Assembly: GCA_946480465.1 (NCBI GenBank)
Contig: CAMLJY010000169.1
Location: 1 to 6,362 of the forward strand
DNA: 6,362 nt
Direction: 5' to 3'
Source of the DNA: an uncultured Burkholderiales bacterium
GTDB taxonomy: Bacteria > Pseudomonadota > Gammaproteobacteria > Burkholderiales > Burkholderiaceae
Part shown: positions 1-5,350 of the stretch, in pieces
How the letters are laid out: each line of letters starts with the position of its first letter
Position numbering within the stretch: position 1 is the first letter of the stretch
Translations under genes and position numbers: made by a program
Notes under the pieces: generated by a model
Databases searched by the model: none
Seen by the model: only the letters and a program-made list of their open reading frames with translations
What the model was told of the DNA's origin: nothing

Positions 1-17
1 ACATGGAGGGCACCAGC

Positions 18-49
18 AAAGAAAGTAGGTCGCCCGCCGGGGCGAGACC
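18..49 (-). terminator. Candidate intrinsic terminator of the two-component operon
   Basis: Read on the minus strand, GGTC, a TC bulge, GCCC, loop CGGC, GGGC and GACC form an imperfect 8-bp GC-rich hairpin (49 down to 28). It is followed directly by TACTTTCTTT (27 down to 18), which has 7 T in 10. This is the general form of a Rho-independent terminator with an interrupted U tract. It lies about 215 bases past the response regulator stop codon, beyond the repeat array, so the array would sit in the 3' untranslated RNA. The bulge and the broken T tract make it weaker than a textbook case, and it may instead be the conserved edge of the repeat element. Confidence 0.35.
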
Positions 50-250
50 CGGCCGGATGGCAGTCCACCGCAGATGGCAGAGCGCGATGGCGAGACCCGG
101 CCGGGTGGTAGTCAAGCGCAGACTGAAGCGCGCGACGGCGAGGGCGCGACCCGGCCGGGTAGTAGTCAACCGCAGATTGCAGAGCGCGAGGGCGAGAGCA
201 AGACCCGGCCGGGTGGTAGTCAACCGCAGACTGCAAAGCGAGGGGCGCGC
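46..250. repeat. Degenerate tandem array of palindrome-bearing repeats
   Basis: Four units begin with GACCCGGCCGG at 46, 94, 148 and 202, giving unit lengths of 48, 54, 54 and 49 bases. A decayed fifth start (GACCCGCCGTGG) lies at 251. The best conserved part is GACCCGGCCGGGTGGTAGTC, followed by AACCGCAGA(C/T)TGCA(A/G)AGCG. Units 2, 3 and 4 each contain the perfect palindrome ACCCGGCCGGGT (95-106, 149-160, 203-214); unit 1 has one mismatch. The array lies between the response regulator stop and the left edge and no transposase is visible. It resembles REP-like extragenic palindromic repeats in form, but I cannot assign it to a named family. Plus-strand frames across it stay open and give Arg/Pro/Gly-rich repetitive peptides, which I take to be by-products of GC content. 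Confidence 0.8.
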
Positions 251-264
251 GACCCGCCGTGGCC

Positions 265-999
265 TCACCCCCACGTCACCGCCCCACAAAACATGTACCC
301 CGCCCCATAAACCGTCTTGATCAACCGCGGATTCTGTGGATCCTCTTCCAGCTTGCGCCGCAGCCGCGAGATGCGCACGTCGATGCTGCGGTCCAGTGGC
401 GACACGTCGCGCAGCCCCATCAGCTGGTCGCGCGTCAGGATCTGGTGCGGCCGCTCCAGCAGGCACTGGAGCACGGTGGACTCGGCGGTGCTGAGCGTGG
501 TTTCGCCGCCCGAGGCGTCGAACAGCTGGTGCGTCGCCGGGTTGAAGCGCCAACCCGCAAAGGACGCGTGGCGGCGGGGGTCGCGCCCGGCCTGCGCCGC
601 CAGGCCCACGCCGCGGCGCCGCAGCACGCTGCGCACCCGGGCCACGAGCTCGCGCGGCTCGAAGGGTTTCAGCACGTAGTCGTCAGCGCCTTGTTCCAGG
701 CCCATCACGCGGTCTGCCGTGTGGTCGCGGCCGGTGACGATCAGCACGCCGCAGGCGGCGCGCTCGGCGATGTGGCGCAGCAGCGCCATGCCGTCCATGT
801 CCGGCAGGCCCAGGTCCAGCACGCAGGCGTCGGGCTGCTCGGCGGCCAGGTGGCGCATCAGCCCGGCACCGTCGCGAAACGACTCGCAGCGCATGCCATG
901 GGCCTGCAGCGCGCCGGTGATCAGCCGCGCGATCTCGGGCTCGTCCTCGACGACGAAGACCAGCGGCGGCGGGGCGGATGCAGGGGCCGTGGCACTCAT
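265..999 (-). CDS. OmpR/PhoB-family response regulator
   Basis: This encodes a 244-aa DNA-binding response regulator, expected to be phosphorylated by a partner histidine kinase and to bind promoter DNA in the cytoplasm. The receiver domain (about residues 13-128) has the acidic pair E18/D19, phospho-acceptor D62 in VLDLGLPDMDG, switch threonine T89 and invariant lysine K111 in the LKPFEPREL motif. A winged-helix effector domain (about 145-240) carries the recognition-helix sequence DRSIDVRISRLRRKL and the C-terminal wing hairpin TVYGAGYMF, typical of the OmpR/PhoB class. Length is normal for the family. The ATG has a GAGGT Shine-Dalgarno sequence inside the end of the kinase gene. It is the second gene of a two-gene operon, 4 bp after the hybrid kinase, which makes that kinase its likely partner. 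Target genes are not known; the divergent acyl-CoA synthetase/ABC operon is the natural candidate. Domain assignment is secure and the target is inference. Confidence 0.93.
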   Translation of the reverse strand: MSATAPASAPPPLVFVVEDEPEIARLITGALQAHGMRCESFRDGAGLMRHLAAEQPDACVLDLGLPDMDGMALLRHIAERAACGVLIVTGRDHTADRVMGLEQGADDYVLKPFEPRELVARVRSVLRRRGVGLAAQAGRDPRRHASFAGWRFNPATHQLFDASGGETTLSTAESTVLQCLLERPHQILTRDQLMGLRDVSPLDRSIDVRISRLRRKLEEDPQNPRLIKTVYGAGYMFCGAVTWG

Positions 1000-1003
1000 C
1001 GCA

Positions 1004-2683
1004 TCACCTCGCCATGGCCTCGGCGTCGCCCGCCAGCGCCGCGGCGAGCTGGCCCTTCGTGAAGGGCTTGGGCAGCAGCGTGATGCCGGCGACCTCGGTG
1101 TCGCCGTTGGCGTAGCCGCTCATCAGCAGCACCTGCGGCACGCGCCGCACGTCGCGCGCGTAACGCGCCAGGTCGCGGCCGTCGACGCCGCCGGGCATCA
1201 CCACGTCGGTCAGCAGCAGGTCGATGTCGCCCATGCCGTCCAGCATGTGCCGGCCCTCGACGCCATCGGCCGCTTCGATCACCGCATAACCCAGCCCGAC
1301 CAGGTGGCGGCGGACGACGCGCCGCACCTGCGCGTCATCCTCGACGACCAGCGCCACGCCGGCGCGGCGGGCGGCGGCGGGTGCTTCGGCCTCGGCGCCG
1401 GCGGCCGGCGCCGCCTCGGCGGGCAGCGGCGCGTCGACGGGCGTGCAGGGCAGCAGGAGGGTCACGGTGGTGCCGGCACCGGGGCGGCTTTCCAGCGTGA
1501 TGTGGCCGCCCGACTGCTTGACGAAGCCGTCGACGATGGACATGCCCAGGCCCGACCCGCGGCCCACGCCCTTGGTGGTGAAGAAGGGCTCGAAGGCGCG
1601 CGCGATGGTGGCGTCGTCCATGCCCACGCCGTGGTCGCGCACGGCGATGCGCACGTAGGCGCCGGCGGGCAGCTGCAGCGCGGCGGCGGCGGCTTCGTCC
1701 AGCGGCTCAGGCGCCACGTGTACCTCGATCGCGCCGCCCCCGGGCATCGCGTCGCGGGCGTTGAACAGCAGGTTCAGCAGCGCGTTCTCCAGCTCGTGCA
1801 CGTCCACCATCGCCGCCAGTGGCTCCGGCGGCGCATGGATGGTGAGCTGCAGGCTCTCGGGCAGCGAGCGCCGCATCAGCTTGCCCAGGCGGTGCACCAG
1901 CGGACCCACGTCCACCGCGCGCGGCGCCAGTGGATGCTGGCGCGAATAGGCCAGCAGGCCCTTGATCAGCTCGGCGCCGCGGCGCGCGGCGACCAGCGCG
2001 GGTTCGACGAAGTCGGCGATGTCCGGCTCGCCCGGCCGCTCCTCGCACAGCGAGGACAGGTTGCCGATGACGACGGTGAGGATGTTGTTGAAGTCGTGGG
2101 CCATGCCGCCGGCCAGCTGGCCGATGGCCTCGCGCCGCTGCGCCTGCACCAGCGCGGCCTGGGTGCGCTTCTGCTCGGCACTGGCTTCCAGCAGGCGCTG
2201 GTTGATCGCCCGCAGCTCGGCGGTGCGTTCGAGCACGCGCTCTTCCAGCTCGGCGTTCTGGCGCCGGATGCGGCCTTCGTAGTAGCGCTGGTCGGTAACG
2301 TCCGAATACAGCGTCACGAAGCCGTGGCTGCCCGGCAGCGGCTCGCCGCGCACCAGCAGCACGCGGCCGTTGGGCCGCACGCGCTCGAACTGGTGGGGCG
2401 CGAAGCTGCGCGCCGCGGCCACGCGCTCGGCCACCGCGCGGTCGGGGTCGGCGCTGCCGTACTCGCCGCGCTCGGCGTTGTAGCGCATGAAGCTTTCGAA
2501 GGGCGCGCCGAAATAGGCCATCTCGGGCGGGAACTCGAGCAGGCGCAGGAAGGTGAGGTTCCAGGCCACCAGGCGCAGGTCGGCGTCGAACACCGTCAGG
2601 CCCTGGTCGATCAGGTGCAGCGCCACCTGCAGGGTTTCGTAGCGCTGGGACGGGTCGAGGATGCGGTCGCCGTCGTGGGCCAT
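1004..2683 (-). CDS. Soluble PAS-domain hybrid histidine kinase with C-terminal receiver
   Basis: This encodes a 559-aa hybrid sensor kinase. Residues about 15-135 form a PAS domain of the PAS_7-like type (IDQGLTVFDADLRLVAWN near 25-42, ending in FVTLYSDVTDQR). A coiled coil follows (about 138-186), then a HisKA dimerisation/phosphotransfer domain with the H-box GGMAHDFNNIL and phospho-accepting H196. The ATPase domain has the N-box (N304, N308), G1 (D350-H-G-V-G354), F-box FEPFF (364-368) and G2 GRGSGLG (374-380). An Ala/Pro-rich linker (about 415-440) leads to a receiver domain with E448/D449/D450, phospho-acceptor D493, S522 and K539. No signal peptide or membrane segment is visible, so it should sense a cytosolic cue. 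No HPt domain is present. ATG at 2683 was chosen because it precedes the PAS domain by a normal distance. No clear Shine-Dalgarno lies before it (the upstream bases are CCACCCCCACCCC), so the start is the least certain part. It is co-transcribed with the response regulator and divergent from the acyl-CoA synthetase. Confidence 0.9.
   Translation of the reverse strand: MAHDGDRILDPSQRYETLQVALHLIDQGLTVFDADLRLVAWNLTFLRLLEFPPEMAYFGAPFESFMRYNAERGEYGSADPDRAVAERVAAARSFAPHQFERVRPNGRVLLVRGEPLPGSHGFVTLYSDVTDQRYYEGRIRRQNAELEERVLERTAELRAINQRLLEASAEQKRTQAALVQAQRREAIGQLAGGMAHDFNNILTVVIGNLSSLCEERPGEPDIADFVEPALVAARRGAELIKGLLAYSRQHPLAPRAVDVGPLVHRLGKLMRRSLPESLQLTIHAPPEPLAAMVDVHELENALLNLLFNARDAMPGGGAIEVHVAPEPLDEAAAAALQLPAGAYVRIAVRDHGVGMDDATIARAFEPFFTTKGVGRGSGLGMSIVDGFVKQSGGHITLESRPGAGTTVTLLLPCTPVDAPLPAEAAPAAGAEAEAPAAARRAGVALVVEDDAQVRRVVRRHLVGLGYAVIEAADGVEGRHMLDGMGDIDLLLTDVVMPGGVDGRDLARYARDVRRVPQVLLMSGYANGDTEVAGITLLPKPFTKGQLAAALAGDAEAMAR
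1006..1010 (-). promoter_or_regulatory. Ribosome binding site of the response regulator
   Basis: GAGGT on the minus strand lies 6 bases before the ATG at 999 and overlaps the kinase stop codon (TGA, 1006-1004). This supports the chosen start and suggests translational coupling between kinase and regulator. Confidence 0.7.
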
Positions 2684-2697
2684 GGGGTGGGGGTGGG
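2677..2697 (+). other. G-quadruplex-type motif over the kinase start codon
   Basis: On the plus strand four G-runs (2677-2679, 2684-2687, 2689-2693, 2695-2697) are separated by loops CCAT, T and T. This fits the standard intramolecular G4 pattern of four runs of at least three G with loops of 1-7 bases. The first loop contains the complement of the kinase ATG. The plus strand is the template strand for the kinase, so a folded structure would lie in the path of RNA polymerase shortly after the predicted start site. Folding in the cell is not shown by sequence alone. Confidence 0.5.
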
Positions 2698-2715
2698 CCA
2701 GTGCGATGGCGCCGG

Positions 2716-2744
2716 ATTCTAGGAGTGGCCCTGCGCGCTGCGAA
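2716..2744 (-). promoter_or_regulatory. Candidate sigma-70 promoter for the kinase-regulator operon
   Basis: On the minus strand TTCGCA (2744-2739; 4 of 6 matches to TTGACA) lies exactly 17 bases before TAGAAT (2721-2716; 5 of 6 matches to TATAAT). Transcription would begin near 2709, leaving a leader of about 26 bases before the ATG at 2683. The position in the divergent intergenic region fits well. The call rests on consensus matching only. Confidence 0.4.
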
Positions 2745-2759
2745 GGGCACTGCAAACAT

Positions 2760-2788
2760 TCGTCATAGTTGCCGGCAAGTTGTGCAAT
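2760..2788 (+). promoter_or_regulatory. Weak candidate promoter for the acyl-CoA synthetase operon
   Basis: TCGTCA (2760-2765) and TGCAAT (2783-2788), 17 bases apart, each match the sigma-70 consensus at 4 of 6 positions. No better pair is seen between the kinase and the synthetase. The weak match would suit an activator-dependent promoter, but such pairs arise easily by chance. Confidence 0.2.
2769..2778. promoter_or_regulatory. 10-bp palindrome in the divergent control region
   Basis: TTGCCGGCAA is a perfect inverted repeat located between the two divergent genes and inside the spacer of the weak plus-strand promoter candidate. A near copy of one arm (TTGTGCAA, 2780-2787) follows on the next helical turn. 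It could be an operator for a dimeric regulator. OmpR-class regulators normally bind direct rather than inverted repeats, so it need not be the site of the neighbouring regulator. A 10-bp palindrome can also be chance. Confidence 0.2.
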
Positions 2789-2812
2789 GCCGCGCGGCGA
2801 TCGTTCAGGCCC

Positions 2813-2818
2813 AAGGAG
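2813..2818 (+). promoter_or_regulatory. Ribosome binding site deciding the synthetase start
   Basis: AAGGAG lies 9 bases before the ATG at 2828. An in-frame ATG at 2780 would add 16 residues, but it falls within the promoter/palindrome area and has no comparable Shine-Dalgarno, so 2828 is preferred. Confidence 0.75.
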
Positions 2819-2827
2819 AGAAAGGCC

Positions 2828-4468
2828 ATGGACGAGCACCCCTTCGACGACGGACTGCAGCGCTGCGCGGCCAACCACGTGCCGCTGACGCCGCTGACTT
2901 TCATCGAGCGCTGCGCGCGGGTGTTTCCTCAGCGCACCGCCGTCATCTACGGCCAGCGGCGCCAAACCTGGGCCCAGACCTACGAACGCTGCCGCCGCCT
3001 GGCCGGCGCGCTGGCGGCCTGGGGCATCGGTCGCGGCGACACCGTGGCCACCATGCTGCCCAACGTGCCGGCAATGGTCGAGGCGCACTTCGGCGTGCCG
3101 ATGGCCGGCGCCGTGCTGAACACGCTGAACACGCGGCTGGACGCCGAGACCATTGCCTTCATGCTGCGCCACGGCCGTGCCCGCGTGCTGCTGACCGACC
3201 GCGAGTTCGCGCCGGTGATCGAGCGCGCGCTGGCCCTGCTGGGCGATGCCCGGCCGCGGGTGGTCGACGTGGATGACCTGGCGGTGCCCAACGGCCGCGC
3301 GCTGGGCGAGATCGAGTACGAGGCCTTCCTGGCCGAAGGGGCCGCTGACTTTGCCTGGCAGCCCCCGGCGGACGAATGGGACGCCATCGCGCTGAACTAC
3401 ACCTCCGGCACCACCGGCGATCCCAAGGGCGTGGTCTACCACCACCGCGGCGCCTACCTGAACGCGGTCTGCAACATCGTCTCGTGGCGGCTGCCGGGGC
3501 ATCCGGTGTACCTGTGGACTCTGCCGATGTTCCACTGCAACGGCTGGTGCTTTCCGTGGACGCTGGCGGCCCAGGCCGGCACGCAGGTGTGCCTGCGCAA
3601 GGTGGAGCCGGCCGCGGCCTTCGAGATGATCCGCCGCCACCGCGTCACCCACCTGTGCGGCGCGCCCATCGTCTTCGCGCTGCTGGTGAACGCGCCGGCG
3701 GAACTGCGCCACGGCATCGAGCACCTGATCGAGGGCATGGTGGCCGGCGCCGCGCCGCCGGCGGCACTGATCGAAGGGGCCGAGCGCATCGGCCTGAACC
3801 TGACCCACGTCTATGGCCTGACCGAGGTCTACGGGCCGGCGGCCGTTTGCGTGCCGCAGGACGACTGGCCGGCGCTGCCGCTGGAACAGCGCGCCGAGCG
3901 CATCGCGCGCCAGGGCGTGCGCTACCTGATGCAGGAGGCCTGCGAGGTGCTGGACCCGCACACGCTGCAGCCGGTGCCGGCCGACGGCCGCACGATCGGC
4001 GAGGTGTGCTTCCGCGGCAACCTGGTGATGAAGGGCTACCTGCGCAACGAGCGCGCGACGCGCGAGGCCTTCGCCGGCGGCTGGTTCCACACCGGCGACC
4101 TGGGCGTGGTGCAGCCCGACGGCTACGTGAAGCTGAAGGACCGGGCCAAGGACATCATCATTTCCGGCGGCGAGAACATCTCGTCGGTGGAGGTGGAGGA
4201 TGCGCTGGCGCGCCATCCCGCCGTGCTGGCCGCCGCCGTGGTGGCGATGCCGGATGGCCACTGGGGCGAGGTGCCCTGCGCCTTCGTCGAGCTGAAGGCC
4301 GGCGCCGCGGCGCAGGAAGACGAGATCGTCGAGCACTGCCGCGGCCTGCTGGCGCGCTACAAGGTGCCCAAGCGCGTGGTGCTGGGCACGCTGCCGAAGA
4401 CGGCCACCGGCAAGATCCAGAAGTTCGTGCTGCGCGAGCAGCTGAAGTCGGCGTCCGCGATCGGATAA
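2828..4468 (+). CDS. AMP-forming acyl-CoA synthetase (short/medium-chain type)
   Basis: This encodes a 546-aa cytosolic enzyme of the ANL adenylate-forming superfamily that activates a carboxylic acid with ATP to an acyl-adenylate and then an acyl-CoA. Motifs appear in order: the P-loop YTSGTTGDPKG (191-201), the subgroup-type LPMFHCNGWCFPW stretch (232-244) next to the acyl pocket, GAP (278-280), YGLTE (329-333), TGD (422-424), the hinge segment DRAKD (438-442) followed by IISGGENISS, and PKTATGKI (523-530) with catalytic K529. Length is normal and no key residue is missing. The sequence resembles the acyl-CoA synthetases related to plant acyl-activating enzymes of the acetate/butyrate-CoA ligase type; that resemblance is from memory. 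The acyl substrate cannot be read from the sequence. It is the first gene of the plus-strand cluster, before LivGF-type transporter genes, which suggests that it activates the imported compound or a product of it. It is divergent from the sensor kinase. The TAA stop is followed by 129 non-coding bases. Confidence 0.93.
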   Translation: MDEHPFDDGLQRCAANHVPLTPLTFIERCARVFPQRTAVIYGQRRQTWAQTYERCRRLAGALAAWGIGRGDTVATMLPNVPAMVEAHFGVPMAGAVLNTLNTRLDAETIAFMLRHGRARVLLTDREFAPVIERALALLGDARPRVVDVDDLAVPNGRALGEIEYEAFLAEGAADFAWQPPADEWDAIALNYTSGTTGDPKGVVYHHRGAYLNAVCNIVSWRLPGHPVYLWTLPMFHCNGWCFPWTLAAQAGTQVCLRKVEPAAAFEMIRRHRVTHLCGAPIVFALLVNAPAELRHGIEHLIEGMVAGAAPPAALIEGAERIGLNLTHVYGLTEVYGPAAVCVPQDDWPALPLEQRAERIARQGVRYLMQEACEVLDPHTLQPVPADGRTIGEVCFRGNLVMKGYLRNERATREAFAGGWFHTGDLGVVQPDGYVKLKDRAKDIIISGGENISSVEVEDALARHPAVLAAAVVAMPDGHWGEVPCAFVELKAGAAAQEDEIVEHCRGLLARYKVPKRVVLGTLPKTATGKIQKFVLREQLKSASAIG

Positions 4469-4580
4469 CCCGCCACCGGAGCGGCATCCGGGCCAGGCTG
4501 GTCCAGAGGAGCAACCGTTCGGCAGGCACGAAAGGCGGACACCCGCGGCTGGACAAAACCGGTTCTGCAGCGTCTGCTTG

Positions 4581-4590
4581 GGAAGAGGAG
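4581..4590 (+). promoter_or_regulatory. Ribosome binding site supporting the TTG start of livG
   Basis: The purine-rich GGAAGAGGAG ends 7 bases before TTG at 4598. No ATG or GTG start in this frame lies between the synthetase stop and this point, so TTG is the best start for the ATPase. Confidence 0.7.
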
Positions 4591-4597
4591 CATCAGA

Positions 4598-5350
4598 TTG
4601 AGTTCCAGCTTCATTTTGGAGACCCGCGGCCTGGCCAAGAGCTTCGGCGGCTTCAGCGCGGTGCAGGGCGTGGACCTGCGCGTTCGGCGCGGCAGCATCC
4701 ATGCGCTGATCGGGCCCAACGGCGCGGGCAAGACGACGGTCTTCAACCTGCTGACCAAGTTCCTGCAGCCCGGCGCCGGCCGCATCCTGTTCGACGGCGA
4801 GGACATCACCGCCGAGGCGCCGGACCAGGTGGCGCGGCGCGGCATCGTGCGCTCGTTCCAGATCTCGGCCACCTTCGGCCACATGAGCGTGCTGCAGAAC
4901 GTGCGCGTGGCGCTGCAGCGCAAGCTGGGCACCTCGCTGCGCTTCTGGGTGCCGGAATCCACGCTGCGCGTGCTCGACGACGAGGCGATGGCGCTGCTGG
5001 AGCAGGTGGGCTTGGCCGAGCATGCCGATGCGCAGGCGGTCGACCTGCCCTACGGCCGCAAGCGCGCGCTGGAGCTGGCGACCACGATGGCGCTGGACCC
5101 GCGGCTGATGCTGCTGGACGAACCGACCCAGGGCATGGGCCACGAGGACGTGGACCGGGTGGTGGCGCTGATCCGCCGCCTGGCCGCCCGGCGCACCGTG
5201 CTGATGGTGGAGCACAACCTCTCGGTGGTGCAGAGCCTGTCGGACACCATCACCGTGCTGCAGCGCGGCGCGGTGCTGACCGAAGGGCCCTACGACGCGG
5301 TGTCCAAGGACCCGCGCGTGCTGGAAGCGTACATGGGGGTCGCCGCATGA
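4598..5350 (+). CDS. livG: LivG-type ABC transporter ATP-binding protein
   Basis: This is a 250-aa nucleotide-binding subunit of a branched-chain amino-acid-type (HAAT family) importer, acting on the inner face of the membrane with LivF and the LivH/LivM permeases. It shows Walker A GPNGAGKTT (39-47, K45), Q-loop Q88 in VRSFQISATF, a family-typical long insertion before the helical domain, signature LPYGRKR (150-156), Walker B LMLLDEPT with D174 and E175, and H-loop H206 in VEHN. The signature has Pro where classical LSGGQ has Ser; LivG proteins often deviate here. The start is TTG with a strong Shine-Dalgarno. The gene follows the acyl-CoA synthetase after 129 bp that holds no convincing terminator; only a TGGACA hexamer at 4550, without a matching -10, hints at a promoter. 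The stop overlaps the next start (ATGA). The symbol denotes the LivG class only: an organic acid is as plausible a cargo as leucine, isoleucine or valine. Confidence 0.93.
   Translation: MSSSFILETRGLAKSFGGFSAVQGVDLRVRRGSIHALIGPNGAGKTTVFNLLTKFLQPGAGRILFDGEDITAEAPDQVARRGIVRSFQISATFGHMSVLQNVRVALQRKLGTSLRFWVPESTLRVLDDEAMALLEQVGLAEHADAQAVDLPYGRKRALELATTMALDPRLMLLDEPTQGMGHEDVDRVVALIRRLAARRTVLMVEHNLSVVQSLSDTITVLQRGAVLTEGPYDAVSKDPRVLEAYMGVAA

Noticed and set aside
46..250. The repeats as a CRISPR array.
   Set aside because: Units are contiguous and degenerate with no unique spacers of constant length, and no cas genes are nearby.
3..320. Plus-strand open frames over the repeat array giving Arg/Pro/Gly-rich repeated peptides of 105 and 78 residues.
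   Set aside because: The peptides only reflect the DNA repeats, two frames are open at once, one frame overlaps the end of the response regulator antisense, and no ribosome binding site or known domain is seen.
719..2722. A 667-residue plus-strand open frame antisense to the kinase and regulator.
   Set aside because: Composition is His/Gln/Arg/Ala-rich with no domain, as expected when a GC-rich gene is read on the opposite strand. The minus-strand reading has every kinase motif in order.
4476..4491. CCGGA/TCCGG hairpin after the synthetase stop as a terminator.
   Set aside because: Only 5 bp of stem and no following T tract, so it is unlikely to end transcription.
4505..4511. AGAGGAG in the synthetase-livG gap as a ribosome binding site for a small gene.
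   Set aside because: No start codon follows at a suitable distance and no short frame there has support.
2684..5215. Extension of the kinase frame far upstream on the minus strand, through the synthetase and into livG, for a 1403-residue protein.
   Set aside because: The extra 844 codons are antisense to well-supported genes and have shadow-type composition. The PAS domain begins just after the ATG at 2683.
3376..5346. Upstream extension of the livF frame through livG and the synthetase on the plus strand.
   Set aside because: It is an Arg/Gly/Ala-rich out-of-frame reading of two real genes. The LivF homology begins at the ATG at 5347.
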